Shown: positions 16,139-25,400, numbered from the stretch's first letter. The stretch: DNA of 64,000 bases from an uncultured Ruminococcus sp. (GCA_902762615.1 CACWOX010000010.1:1-64000); one strand, 5' to 3'. Numbers and translations: made by a program. The notes: a model not told the origin generated them from the sequence alone.

Positions 16139-18139
16139 ATGACAGGCAGTAAATTTAAAATTGCCCTGAAGACATCGCTCATAGCCGCATTGATAGCCGC
16201 TATGCTTGCGGTGTCCGGAGGAGCGGTCAATGCGAGCGCGAATAGCACTTCTTCACCATCGGAGACTGTTACAGCGGAAACTAACGGCGGTACTCTTACC
16301 CTCGGCAGCTATCGTGAAGCCGGCAAACTGTATGCCAGCGCGTCTCCCGTTACCTACAATGGCAGCTTTCGCAGCGAGATCGAAAGTGACAGAATTGCTC
16401 TGATGATCTATGACTCGCTGTACGACCATTCTATCACAAACCCGGATAACAATGATTACACATTGCCTGTTGATCCCTCTTATATGGATGGTGACGGCTC
16501 TGATTTGGATAAAACGCAACAGAGCGTATTCAAAAGCGTGGCATTGGGTAACACTGCTTTTAACTACGATCATCCTGAAGCATTCTGGGTTGGGCTCTCC
16601 GGATGCAGCGCAAGTGCCAGTTCTACCGACGGAGAAACCTATGCAGTAACTTCGGTGACGGTACGCAGGGTTGAAACTTATACAGGTGCTTTCAATCAGC
16701 GTTCTACCGTCACAACCGGCATAAATACGGCAGTGAACGCAATATCTGCGGGCGAAACAAGATATGACACCCTCAAAAATATTCACGATTACGTCTGCAA
16801 TAATTCAGTATACGATGACGATGAAGCCAAATACAGCAACACGCCGGAAGCTCACACCGCCGCTCCTCTTTTCAACGGAAAAGGCACATATGTATGCGAG
16901 GGCTACGCAAAGGCATTCAAGATACTGTGCGATAAATACAATATTCCCTGTGTGCTCGTCTGCGGAACAGGGACGACTAATACCGGTTCCGAAAATCATA
17001 TGTGGAATTATGTACAGATGGATGACGGCAAGTGGTATGCCGTGGACGTAACATGGGATGATCAGGAATACGGCACTATTTACAACTACTTTCTCAAAGG
17101 AAGCAATACTGTAGGCAGCGACCATACTCCCGGCAAGCCGGGTATAATTAATGAAGATGGGACTCAGGAAAGCGTTGACATTTACTATCCAACGCTTGCC
17201 ATGACTGATTACGACCCTTCCAATACAACTCCTTCAAGCTCTGAGACGACTCCTTCAAGCTCTGAGACGACCCCTTCCAGCTCTGAGACAACCCCTTCAA
17301 GCTCTGAGACGACCCCTTCCAGCTCTGAGACAACCCCTTCAAGCTCTGAGACAACTCCTTCAAGCTCTGAGACAACTCCTTCAAGCTCTGAGACAACTCC
17401 TTCAAGCTCTGAGACAACTCCTTCAAGCTCTGAGATGACCCCTTCAAGCTCTGAGACCACTCCTTCAAGCTCTACAACGACTACAAGTGCCAATAACGAG
17501 CCTGAAATGCTCAACGTTAAACTTGACGATCCGGACAACGGCTTTGTAAAATCGGCTCAGATTCCTGAAAACGCGGTTGCAAAGGCTGGCAACGACGATG
17601 TGGAACTCAGTAAGATTAAGGTAATCGTGACAAAGCTCGACGATACAAAGAAAAAATCATTGAGCGACGGCATCCGAAGCATTAACAGCGGCTTTGATCC
17701 GGATAATTCAAACTTTGTTGCATACGACATCAATCTTGTCGACAACAACGGACATACCGTCACAATTACCGATGGCAAGGTGAAAATCTGTCTTGCCTAC
17801 CCCACAACGCTTACCAAGAAATATACCGATTATGTCTACTCGGTCTATCATCAGAAGAGCAACGGTGTGGAACGCATCAAGCCGGTAAGCTACAACGCTC
17901 AGGGCGTCTGGTTTGAGACAGACAAATTCAGCGCCTTCGGTCTGGCGAGTGTGGAAAAATCCAACGGAGAGCCTTCCCCCGGTACCGGCGAAGCCATACT
18001 CATGACGGTAATTGCCATTATTCTGCTTGTGCTTGCAGCCGGAGCGATTGCATTCATTGTCATCAGAAACAAAACGTCAAATGAGGACAATGAGAAATGC
18101 GAAGAAAGCGGCGACGGCAAAAACGGCAACGAAAATTAA
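16139..18139 (+). CDS. Cell-surface transglutaminase-like protein with Ser/Thr/Pro repeat stalk
   Basis: This 666-residue secreted protein has a signal peptide to about residue 33 (LKTSLIAALIAAMLAVSGG). Its transglutaminase-like/protease core carries the catalytic Cys in YVCEGYAK (about 252), His in ENHMWNYV and Asp in YAVDVTWDD. A 7-residue SSSETTP repeat stalk covers about 364-446. A C-terminal domain (about 467-605) is shared with the surface protein at 23191-25182. It ends with SPGTGE, a hydrophobic helix and a charged tail, resembling a sortase sorting signal. The start at 16139 follows AAAGGG and lies downstream of the promoter. Likely cross-linking or peptide cleavage at the wall; substrate unknown. 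Confidence 0.8.
   Translation: MTGSKFKIALKTSLIAALIAAMLAVSGGAVNASANSTSSPSETVTAETNGGTLTLGSYREAGKLYASASPVTYNGSFRSEIESDRIALMIYDSLYDHSITNPDNNDYTLPVDPSYMDGDGSDLDKTQQSVFKSVALGNTAFNYDHPEAFWVGLSGCSASASSTDGETYAVTSVTVRRVETYTGAFNQRSTVTTGINTAVNAISAGETRYDTLKNIHDYVCNNSVYDDDEAKYSNTPEAHTAAPLFNGKGTYVCEGYAKAFKILCDKYNIPCVLVCGTGTTNTGSENHMWNYVQMDDGKWYAVDVTWDDQEYGTIYNYFLKGSNTVGSDHTPGKPGIINEDGTQESVDIYYPTLAMTDYDPSNTTPSSSETTPSSSETTPSSSETTPSSSETTPSSSETTPSSSETTPSSSETTPSSSETTPSSSETTPSSSEMTPSSSETTPSSSTTTTSANNEPEMLNVKLDDPDNGFVKSAQIPENAVAKAGNDDVELSKIKVIVTKLDDTKKKSLSDGIRSINSGFDPDNSNFVAYDINLVDNNGHTVTITDGKVKICLAYPTTLTKKYTDYVYSVYHQKSNGVERIKPVSYNAQGVWFETDKFSAFGLASVEKSNGEPSPGTGEAILMTVIAIILLVLAAGAIAFIVIRNKTSNEDNEKCEESGDGKNGNEN
17230..17475 (+). 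repeat. 21-bp in-frame tandem repeat (about 12 copies)
   Basis: A 21-base unit containing TCAAGCTCTGAGAC-type sequence repeats about twelve times with few changes (TTC/TCC, ACG/ACA, one ATG, the last copy GAG to ACA). It encodes the SSSETTP stalk. The near-identity of units suggests recent expansion by slippage or recombination. Long open frames on the minus strand here are artefacts of the repeat. Confidence 0.9.
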
Positions 18140-18180
18140 GGGTTTATCAGTCCCTTTTATCTGCTATAATTGAACAAGAA

Positions 18181-18238
18181 ACGGCGACAGCATTGATATT
18201 GGAAGAAAATCCAAATCCGTTCTGTCGCCGTATTTTTT
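18181..18238. terminator. Bidirectional terminator between convergent genes
   Basis: ACGGCGACAG (18181-18190) pairs perfectly with CTGTCGCCGT (18222-18231). A T-run follows on the right and AGAA on the left. It separates the transglutaminase-like gene from the converging spoIID. Confidence 0.85.
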
Positions 18239-18243
18239 AGATT

Positions 18244-19194
18244 TTAAATGACATGGGTACCCTTGTAATAATGTGCCAGAATGTCACGGTAAGTCTTTCC
18301 GTTGAGTGCCATCAGATTGGCGCCGAACTTGCTCATTCCCACGCCGTGCCCGATGCCCTTTACATCGAACACGAAGGTCTTGTCCTCGTATTTTATGGAA
18401 AAGCACGCCGAGCGCAGGCCGAAGGTATTGCGCAGCTTCTGTCCGTTGCATCGGCTGCCGCATATGGTATAGCTCATCACATACCCCGAGTCGGAGCGAA
18501 TACATTCTTCCACCCAATCCGAAGGCTCTCCCTCGGGGACAATCCCCAGCTTATCCCTGCATATCGCGCTGAATTCTTCCTCCGTCAGCTTTACCGTGCT
18601 GCGGTAATTCTCGGCACAGAGGTCATCACGGCTTTCTACCGGGACAAGATAGGGATATTCACCCTCCCAGACATTTCTGCCGTATTCCGTCACCCCGCAC
18701 GACAGATCATGATAGGCGGCTAAAATAGGCTCGCCGTCGTATGTGATATATTCCCCGTATACCAAATTGACCAGCGCCTTGATGCGGGAATAATTCTTTT
18801 TGTAATTCTTGCCCCATTTTTTCTTCATTTCATTTATTGTCATGAAGCTTTGTGTCTCCGATGGAGTCCCATGAAGCCGGCGGTATTTTAACAGCGTATA
18901 TGAGACGACTGTCTGCGCTTTAATGGCTTCATCGTCATAATCCGCAGGCATTTGCGACGCGACAACTCCGCAGAGATAGTCAGGTTCGCTCATTACCTTC
19001 CTCTCCCCTGTTTCGGGAAGGATAACCGTAATAGTCGGCTGACTTTTGGAAGCCATGCTCAGTCGGCTCTGCGAAACAAGCGCACTGACCGGAGCATTTC
19101 GTCTGTCAAAAAGCACTAGCGACACAACGGGGATCAGAGACAGCAGCACGACAAACAAGAAAATTAATAACAATACCTTTTTCAGCTTTTCCAT
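18244..19194 (-). CDS. spoIID: Stage II sporulation protein D (SpoIID/LytB domain)
   Basis: SpoIID is a membrane-anchored lytic transglycosylase acting on denuded glycan strands during forespore engulfment. The 316-residue protein has an N-terminal membrane anchor (about 5-28), then the SpoIID/LytB domain: YLCGVVASQMPADYDDEAIKAQ near 73, the segment with EPILAAYHDLSCG near 160, and the conserved KGIGHGVGMSKFGAN near 284. Length is close to the B. subtilis protein (about 340). It stands apart from spoIIQ or spoIIM here. The family also includes LytB amidase enhancers, so a vegetative role is possible. Confidence 0.9.
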   Translation of the reverse strand: MEKLKKVLLLIFLFVVLLSLIPVVSLVLFDRRNAPVSALVSQSRLSMASKSQPTITVILPETGERKVMSEPDYLCGVVASQMPADYDDEAIKAQTVVSYTLLKYRRLHGTPSETQSFMTINEMKKKWGKNYKKNYSRIKALVNLVYGEYITYDGEPILAAYHDLSCGVTEYGRNVWEGEYPYLVPVESRDDLCAENYRSTVKLTEEEFSAICRDKLGIVPEGEPSDWVEECIRSDSGYVMSYTICGSRCNGQKLRNTFGLRSACFSIKYEDKTFVFDVKGIGHGVGMSKFGANLMALNGKTYRDILAHYYKGTHVI

Positions 19195-19426
19195 ACATTC
19201 ACGACCTTCATTTTATTGTTGTTCCATTTTTATTTTGTCATTTTACTTTAATGACTTGTATATTTTTATTACTTGACTTTATGTGTATTATGGGATAAAA
19301 TATAAAAAGATAATTATGCAATTTTTTATGATTCATGATAAATTATATGCATGAAACTTTGGTAAAATCACATCGGCAAGGAATTTCGTTCTTCCTTGCG
19401 GTTTTGTATTACCGGGAGGGAACCAG

Positions 19427-21076
19427 ATGAAAATAAGACGGTCAATGGTGGTTTTATTCATAATCGCCTCGCTTGTCATACCTATCTCTTTATATCGCAA
19501 TATGTTTTCGGAAAATGCGTCCGAGGAATTCATAAGCACGGTGAGCATAATCAGCAATGTACTCATGACGGTTTTTATTTTGCTTGTGGCAGCTTTTTCC
19601 ATTTTCAGCGACGACTACCCCCACACATATTCACCCCGAAAATCCGTGCTGCTTGGCACCGTTTCCATGCTCGCGGCAGCGGCTTGCGGATTTTCGTCGG
19701 TACTCGGACTCATCAGCGACGACATGCCATTGTATACCGGGGTCGGAGGCGTTGTATTTGTAGTGCTTGGATTGCTGTCGGTGCTCTCATTGATGTTCTA
19801 TTCCGTCACATTTTTCAAAGGAGAAAACCTCATACTCTCCATGCCGGTCACGCCCATTCTCCCTGCGCTCTGGTACGGCTACAGAATGCTTGCCGCTTTC
19901 CTCAAATCGGCTTCCATGGCTGACATCAGCGCTGAATTGCCGATTATAGCTATGTGCTGTTCCTTTACCATATTCATGCTGACCATAGGCAAACTCTTTT
20001 GCTGCATCAATTCCAATTCAATCAAATGGGGATTTGCCGCCGGCTGCATTGGCATAATGACTTCACTGCTCTACAGCGTCAACTGGCTGGTCAACGACTG
20101 CCAATCATTGCAGGATTTCTTTGGAAATCCCCTGGTTTTATGCGATATGTTAGTGGCATTTTTTGCCATCGGCACGCTTTTTCATGTATCCAATCCTGCC
20201 GAATATTTCGACGATGAGGAATGGGACGATTACTTCTATGAGACCTACGACCTGCCCAAGCCTAATCTGATACTTCACACTCCTGTCGATGAGCTGGAAG
20301 AGGGCAGTCTGCTGGACGACGATATAAACGAATCCCCCTATATTCCGGTCAATGCATCAATCGGCAGTGGAAATCGCAGAAATCAGCCCTACAGCAGTGT
20401 AAGTAATCCACAGCCGCCCCGTCAGCGTCCTCAGCAGCCAATGAACAATGCCCCCTCTTATATCGCGAATCCGGCAGCCTACTACGGGCAGTATCCTCAA
20501 GGCGGGCAATATCCGCAGACTGCGCAGCAGCCGTACTATCCTCCGGCATATCCGGTTTATCCCTATCAGGGCGTTGTTCCGCCCAATTCCGGCTACGGTG
20601 CGGGATATCCCAATATTCCGCAGCCTCCTGTGGAATACGTCAATCCATACGACGCGGCTGCGGCTCAGTACCAATATGAGCGCAGGCGTTCCGATCTGCA
20701 AAGCCGCGAACTGGAGAAGCTGACCGGTGAGGTGGACAGCTCCATCGCCCGTCTGCAAAACAACGTCACCCGCAGTCAGCCGCCTTCCAATCAATACGTC
20801 AACGCTTCCCCTGACGAAAAGATCCCCGGCATGTCAAATGCCGCACAGCAGGGAAGAAATGTTCGTCTGGCGCAAGGCTATTCCCGTTCGGGCGAAAGGC
20901 TGACCGATCACGTTGACCGCCTTCAGCAGCAGAATCTCAGCAGCGCACCTCAGACTGCCGATGACGACGACGAATACACCTATGAATATTATTACCCCAC
21001 CGACCGCACCAAATACAGTTTAAACCAATTCAACCCTAACGACAGCAAGCCAAACAATCAGGGCGGCAGAAGATAA
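19427..21076 (+). CDS. Polytopic membrane protein with long Q/N/P/Y-rich cytoplasmic-type tail
   Basis: This 549-residue protein has about seven hydrophobic helices in residues 5-265, an acidic hinge (YFDDEEWDDYFYE, about 265-277), and then a disordered tail from about 310 to the end, rich in Q, N, P, Y and S (PQPPRQRPQQPMNN, YYGQYPQGGQYPQ). A short charged coiled-coil-like stretch lies at about 412-440 (YQYERRRSDLQSRELEKL). The start has a GGGAGG ribosome binding site. I do not recognise the family. The composition resembles low-complexity tails that mediate assembly or wall/division contacts, which is inference only. Confidence 0.75.
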   Translation: MKIRRSMVVLFIIASLVIPISLYRNMFSENASEEFISTVSIISNVLMTVFILLVAAFSIFSDDYPHTYSPRKSVLLGTVSMLAAAACGFSSVLGLISDDMPLYTGVGGVVFVVLGLLSVLSLMFYSVTFFKGENLILSMPVTPILPALWYGYRMLAAFLKSASMADISAELPIIAMCCSFTIFMLTIGKLFCCINSNSIKWGFAAGCIGIMTSLLYSVNWLVNDCQSLQDFFGNPLVLCDMLVAFFAIGTLFHVSNPAEYFDDEEWDDYFYETYDLPKPNLILHTPVDELEEGSLLDDDINESPYIPVNASIGSGNRRNQPYSSVSNPQPPRQRPQQPMNNAPSYIANPAAYYGQYPQGGQYPQTAQQPYYPPAYPVYPYQGVVPPNSGYGAGYPNIPQPPVEYVNPYDAAAAQYQYERRRSDLQSRELEKLTGEVDSSIARLQNNVTRSQPPSNQYVNASPDEKIPGMSNAAQQGRNVRLAQGYSRSGERLTDHVDRLQQQNLSSAPQTADDDDEYTYEYYYPTDRTKYSLNQFNPNDSKPNNQGGRR

Positions 21077-21090
21077 TTTTTACAATATTT

Positions 21091-21128
21091 CCCACACAGC
21101 TTATTTTTAAGCCGTGTGGGATTTTTTA
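21091..21128 (+). terminator. Terminator
   Basis: CCCACACAGCTT (21091-21102) pairs with AAGCCGTGTGGG (21109-21120) around a T-rich loop, followed by ATTTTTTATT. Confidence 0.85.
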
Positions 21129-21236
21129 TTTGCTGATATTATAGTGCTTTATGTGAAATAATATTGTCGTAATATGGTTGCAAAAACTTTTTACAGAATT
21201 TTCTAAAATATTTTATCTGATTCTTAAAACTATGTA

Positions 21237-21265
21237 TTGACATTTTAAATTCTTCGTGATATAAT
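21237..21265 (+). promoter_or_regulatory. Promoter of the hemolysin-III family gene
   Basis: TTGACA (21237-21242) and TATAAT (21260-21265) are exactly 17 bases apart; the start codon lies 45 bases downstream behind AAAAGGAG. Confidence 0.85.
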
Positions 21266-21309
21266 TTTCATGTAAAGAAGAAGCGATATTCCAAAAGGAG
21301 AACTGATAT

Positions 21310-22032
21310 ATGAACATTTCCATTAACGATTACAGAATGATGTACGCACAGCGCGAGGCAAGCAGACAGAGCCGCATCAGAGCGCTGAACCTTCCGATAT
21401 ACACCTTCAACGAGGAGCTGATCAACAGCGCCACACATGCTCTGGGCGCTATTCTGGGAATGGCGGGCTGGCTTATGAGCCTGAAGCTGCTTATTCCCGC
21501 AGGCAACATGGCAGCCACGCTGTCAATGAGCGTATTCTTTGCAAGCATGATATTGCTTTACGCTAATTCGGCGCTCTATCACGGCTGGGAACTCTCCAAT
21601 GCCAAAAAGAAATTTCAGATAATGGATCACTGCTCCATCTTTGTGCTGATCACAGGCACTTACGCACCTTACACCCTCATGGTGATGAATAATCTTGCCG
21701 GACGGATTATTTTTGCGATTGTCGCTCTCACATCGGTACTCGGAATTGCGCTTAATATCATCGACATGAAGAAATTCAGATTCGTTTCCATGGCATGCTA
21801 TCTTGTAACCGGCTGGTGTATTCTTTTCGCCTACAAGGATATTGCCGCGGCTCTCTCGCCGGAGCAGTTCACAATGCTGGTGCTGGGCGGTGTCATTTAC
21901 ACATTGGGCACAATATTCTACGGTCTCGGCAACCAGATCAGATATATGCACTCGATTTGGCATCTCTTTGTATTGGGAGGCAGTCTGCTTCATTTTGCAA
22001 GCCTCTACAGCTTCATTCTTTACAACCTGTAG
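21310..22032 (+). CDS. Hemolysin III / PAQR family membrane protein
   Basis: This 240-residue seven-helix membrane protein of the HlyIII/YqfA branch of the PAQR superfamily carries the metal-site residues: Ser and His in NSALYHGWE (about 94-102), Asp in MDHCSIF (about 112) and two His in HSIWHLFVLGGSLLHF (about 214-229). PAQR homologues are Zn-dependent hydrolases or lipid-related proteins; bacterial members affect membrane lipid homeostasis, and hemolysis is not a safe inference. The N-terminal 35 residues are an extra basic, soluble extension. It is a single gene with its own promoter and terminator. Confidence 0.9.
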   Translation: MNISINDYRMMYAQREASRQSRIRALNLPIYTFNEELINSATHALGAILGMAGWLMSLKLLIPAGNMAATLSMSVFFASMILLYANSALYHGWELSNAKKKFQIMDHCSIFVLITGTYAPYTLMVMNNLAGRIIFAIVALTSVLGIALNIIDMKKFRFVSMACYLVTGWCILFAYKDIAAALSPEQFTMLVLGGVIYTLGTIFYGLGNQIRYMHSIWHLFVLGGSLLHFASLYSFILYNL

Positions 22033-22071
22033 ACTTTACCGCATATCATTTATGCCAATATACAAACAAAC

Positions 22072-22115
22072 CCAAAAGCCGCCGCGTCAGAGAAATCCGA
22101 TACGGCGGTTTTTGG
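22072..22115. terminator. Bidirectional terminator between convergent genes
   Basis: CCAAAAGCCGCC (22072-22083) pairs with GGCGGTTTTTGG (22104-22115), with a weak GCGT/ATAC extension inside. It lies between the hemolysin-III gene and the converging LysR gene. Confidence 0.75.
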
Positions 22116-22141
22116 GATATTTTATTCTGTTGATCAATCAC

Positions 22142-23035
22142 TTACTTTTTGTTTTTCTCTATCCAGTCGGTAGTGAAGGTGCGGAAATTCTCCTGCGCCC
22201 GACTCATCTTTTGCCCTCTGCGATGGACGAGGAACACGTGACGCACAAAGGTCTCGTCCTCAAACGGAATGATCCTAACCAGAGCGTCGGCATACTCCTC
22301 CGCCAGAAATGTGGCTGAAATGCCTACGCCCCGCTTTTGCCTCGCCGCCTCCACAATCAGTGAATCGTCGCTTATCTCCAAAAGAATTTCGGGATTGAGT
22401 CCGCCTTTGACAAATCGCGTGATATTGTGGGGATAGAGCGAGAAATCCCGTCCTTTCAATATAATCGGATAACCGTTGAGATCGGGATATCGGATGATCG
22501 TATGCTCAGCCAATGGGTGATCCTTGTGTACGATGGCGCGGAAGTCGTGGGAAAAGCAGAAATCTGCCTCGTAATTGATGAGGTCTATCGGCTGCGGCAG
22601 GAAGGCAAAATCCACCCGTCCGCTTTGAAGCATGTCGTATATGGGATATTCGGGGTACTCCACCAGGTCGAGATGAACGTCCGGGTAGGTGTCGTAAAAA
22701 TCGGTGACAAATTGCAGCGTCAGATATTTCGGCACGCCGTATGTGGTGGCAATATGGAGGGTTGTCACCGCACCTATGCTCTCCTCGGTAAATTCGCTCC
22801 GCACTCTGCTGCATTCGCTGAGAATTACATTGGCGGTGGAATAGAGCTTATGAGCGTAGACAGTAGGGTTGAGTCCCTGCGGCGAACGGGTGAACAGGCT
22901 GCGTCCCAGCTCTTCCTCCAGCTTCTTTATCATCTTGCTCACTGCCTGCGGAGTGACAAATATTTTTTCGGCAGCCTTGTGTATGCTGCCCAGCTCATAG
23001 ACCTTCACAAAGCATCCAAGCAGTCTTTCATCCAT
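22142..23035 (-). CDS. LysR family transcriptional regulator
   Basis: This 297-residue regulator has an N-terminal winged helix-turn-helix (residues 1-60: FVKVYELGSIHKAAEKIF and PQAVSKMIKKLEEELGRSLF) and a C-terminal periplasmic-binding-like effector domain from about residue 90. The start at 23035 follows AGAGGTG; the longer frame lacks a site. No divergent target gene is obvious because its upstream neighbour is co-directional and separated by a terminator. The effector and targets cannot be told from sequence. Confidence 0.9.
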   Translation of the reverse strand: MDERLLGCFVKVYELGSIHKAAEKIFVTPQAVSKMIKKLEEELGRSLFTRSPQGLNPTVYAHKLYSTANVILSECSRVRSEFTEESIGAVTTLHIATTYGVPKYLTLQFVTDFYDTYPDVHLDLVEYPEYPIYDMLQSGRVDFAFLPQPIDLINYEADFCFSHDFRAIVHKDHPLAEHTIIRYPDLNGYPIILKGRDFSLYPHNITRFVKGGLNPEILLEISDDSLIVEAARQKRGVGISATFLAEEYADALVRIIPFEDETFVRHVFLVHRRGQKMSRAQENFRTFTTDWIEKNKK

Positions 23036-23115
23036 TTGCAATGCACCTCTTTTCCGATATATGAATAGTATAGCACTTAACGGAGATGATTTCAACGGTT
23101 GATTTCAATTCATGC

Positions 23116-23154
23116 AAAAAACCGGCTCTCAGGAAGCATTTCCCAAGAGCCGGT
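23116..23154 (-). terminator. Terminator of the surface protein gene
   Basis: ACCGGCTCTC (23121-23130) pairs with GAGCCGGT (23147-23154), extended through AGGAA/TTCCC pairing. On the minus strand a T-run follows (AAAAAA at 23116-23121). Confidence 0.85.
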
Positions 23155-23190
23155 AATGTTTAATGTTTGGTTTGCTCAAGCAGGTTCAGA

Positions 23191-25182
23191 TCAATACTGT
23201 GCCGCCTTGTTCTTGGCGTAAACACCCGCAAAGCTGACAAGCGAAAGCAGGCAGAGCAGCATTGCGACGTTTGCCGGTACATTGGATTCACCTGTAGCGG
23301 GAACATCGCTTGCGCTTGGCTTTGCAGTGGGTGCAACCGCAAATGCGCTGAAGCTGTCGGTGGTGACCGTTACGCCGTCCTTGCCGCTCACAGCCACCGG
23401 AGTGGTATCAATATTGTCGCCCACCTTGTGATAGACCGTGAAATCGTACTTGCTGTAATTCTTTGACAGAGTATCGTTGGGATAGGCAAAGGTGAAATCG
23501 ACCTTGCCTTTGATTGTCAGTTCGTTTCCGTCATCATCAACGATTTTCACATCGTAAACGATCAGATTCTTATCGTCGGACTTGAACTTTGAATCCTTCT
23601 TTTTGATGGCGTCAAGGAATGTCTTTTTGTCGGCGGCGGAAAGAGCCTTTGCGATAATCTTGACCGCGCTGACGTCATATACGGTTTCTTCATGCGTAAA
23701 CGTGGTGTTCGGATGAGCCTTTGCGGACTTGATGATATTCTTGCTGTCGCCCGCAATGGTTATATCCTCGTATCCCGACTCGTCCTTGGAGCAGGAAATG
23801 GCAAAATTGCTGAAGCTGTCGGTGGTGAACTGTATGCCGTCCTTCGTGCCGTATGCATTGATGCTGGTGTCAATGCTCTTGTCATCCAGCTGATGATATA
23901 CCGTGAAATCATATTCATCATACATAAAGCTGACCGCGTTGGAAGGATAAGCGAGCGTGGCAGTCACAGCCGCCTTTCCCTTGACCGAAACCTTATTTCC
24001 CTTGGCGTCGGCAACATAAAGGTTGTAGACCCGCAGGTTGGAGTCGCTGTCATCAAAGTCCTTGTCTTCCTTTTTGACAGCCGCAAGGAATGTCTTTTTG
24101 TCGGCAGCCGAAAGCGTCTTTGCTACGATCTGCAAATTCTTTGCGTCGATGGACTCTACATTCTCAATGTAAGCGTTCTTGATGATGTTCTTGCTGTTCT
24201 TTTCCACAGTAAGAGCGACATTGGGCGAATCGGTATCGGGATCAGTCGGATCCGTGGTCGGGTCTGTGGGATCGGTGGGGTCTGCGGGATCAGTCGGATC
24301 TGTAGTGGAATTAGCCGGATCAGTGACTTCCGGGTAATATGCGTCCCTTGCCAATATATAAAACTTAACGCCGGGTTTCTTGCTGTTGACAATATAAATA
24401 TATGTTGCATTGTCGTCAACCGCCTGGAAAGACGCTTCCAAATCATCCACAGGAATGAAATAATGTTCTCCGGCAGAGTCGGGTTTTACTTCGATATTTT
24501 CATATAAAGTGACTGTCTGGTCAGCCATATCGCCTGCCCCGACAACATCAAACTGATAGCCGCCATCATCCTCTACATATGTGAACCCAGGAGGACAAAG
24601 CGATACTTCAAAATCGTTTTCGCCTGCGGGATAAGGAATGTCATAGGCATGCTGCGACAGCGACGGGACGTCGCTGAGATCCAGAGAGGATAAGCCCGTG
24701 CATTTGCTTATATCAAGACTCGAAGCACCGGAAGAATACAGGCTCAGATCGGTAACCGCGCCCGCGCCTTCGCCGAATACGATTGAGCTCATGGGTTGGT
24801 CTGATGTGATTTCAAATTGGGTGCCTTCGCTCAGAGTGACATTAAACGTGACGGTTCCATTGTCATTAGAAATCTTTTCCACTTCGTTGGCGGAAAGCAT
24901 TGTGTCGGTCTGGTCGCCGCCTGTCACGGTAACGGTGTACTCTCCGGCTTCGGAATTAATCACTATTTTATACCCGTCGTCCTGCGCGGCAAACGCGCCG
25001 AATATCGAGCGAGGCATGATAGCCGAAGCGGCAAACAGCACTGCCGCCATCATGGTGACGATCGGAAACCAGTATGAGACGCGGCGCTGACGATTCTGCT
25101 TTGCCGGAGCACTCATTGGCGCACGACGTGCAGAATATGCAGACCGGCTGTGAGGAACAAATCGACTGTATGGCTTGTTCAT
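23191..25182 (-). CDS. Cell-surface protein with two repeated domains and VPATG sorting-type signal
   Basis: This 663-residue protein starts with a basic N-region of about 35 residues and a hydrophobic signal or anchor (about 36-66). An adhesin-like beta region with a short leucine-rich stretch (SGASSLDISKCTGLSSLDLSD, about 152-172) follows. A TDPTDP linker lies at about 293-323. Then come two copies of a domain of about 135 residues (about 333-470, 475-610), each with FLxAxKKxDxxF, NLxVY and TDSFSxFA elements. The end is VPATGE, a hydrophobic stretch and a short basic tail, as in sortase substrates. One more copy of the domain is in the transglutaminase-like protein at 16139-18139. Ligand unknown. 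Confidence 0.8.
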   Translation of the reverse strand: MNKPYSRFVPHSRSAYSARRAPMSAPAKQNRQRRVSYWFPIVTMMAAVLFAASAIMPRSIFGAFAAQDDGYKIVINSEAGEYTVTVTGGDQTDTMLSANEVEKISNDNGTVTFNVTLSEGTQFEITSDQPMSSIVFGEGAGAVTDLSLYSSGASSLDISKCTGLSSLDLSDVPSLSQHAYDIPYPAGENDFEVSLCPPGFTYVEDDGGYQFDVVGAGDMADQTVTLYENIEVKPDSAGEHYFIPVDDLEASFQAVDDNATYIYIVNSKKPGVKFYILARDAYYPEVTDPANSTTDPTDPADPTDPTDPTTDPTDPDTDSPNVALTVEKNSKNIIKNAYIENVESIDAKNLQIVAKTLSAADKKTFLAAVKKEDKDFDDSDSNLRVYNLYVADAKGNKVSVKGKAAVTATLAYPSNAVSFMYDEYDFTVYHQLDDKSIDTSINAYGTKDGIQFTTDSFSNFAISCSKDESGYEDITIAGDSKNIIKSAKAHPNTTFTHEETVYDVSAVKIIAKALSAADKKTFLDAIKKKDSKFKSDDKNLIVYDVKIVDDDGNELTIKGKVDFTFAYPNDTLSKNYSKYDFTVYHKVGDNIDTTPVAVSGKDGVTVTTDSFSAFAVAPTAKPSASDVPATGESNVPANVAMLLCLLSLVSFAGVYAKNKAAQY

Positions 25183-25259
25183 TGGTAAATCCTTCCTTTC
25201 GATTTAAAAAAATAGCCAAAATTACGGACTTTTCACACATATTATTAAGATACATAATT

Positions 25260-25288
25260 ATTATACATCGCAATTCACACAATGTCAA
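25260..25288 (-). promoter_or_regulatory. Promoter of the surface protein gene
   Basis: Minus strand TTGACA (25283-25288) and TATAAT (25260-25265) are 17 bases apart, with a 5' leader of about 70 bases and a GGAAGGA ribosome binding site before the ATG at 25182. Confidence 0.8.
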
Positions 25289-25348
25289 TCCAAAAATTGT
25301 GAAGTGATCATTAATTTGCACATCCAATACACGCGGGTCCCAAAAAAC

Positions 25349-25400
25349 AAAGGGGATGTCGCACAAGGAAAATAAAGCATCCTGTGTGACAGCCCCTTTT
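25349..25400 (+). repeat. Palindromic IS-end-like repeat, copy 2
   Basis: AGGGGATGTCGCACAAGGA (25351-25369) pairs with TCCTGTGTGACAGCCCC (25380-25396), with a TTTT run after it. This is the inverted counterpart of the repeat at 3943-3991, differing at only a few positions. It lies ten bases after the ybaK stop and could end that transcript. The complete GGGG/CCCC ends suggest a miniature element related to IS1182-type termini. Confidence 0.7.

Noticed and set aside
17148..17538. Two minus-strand frames rich in repeated SQSLKEL or SELEGVV units
   Set aside because: They are the 21-bp repeat of the transglutaminase-like gene read in reverse; periodicity alone keeps them open.
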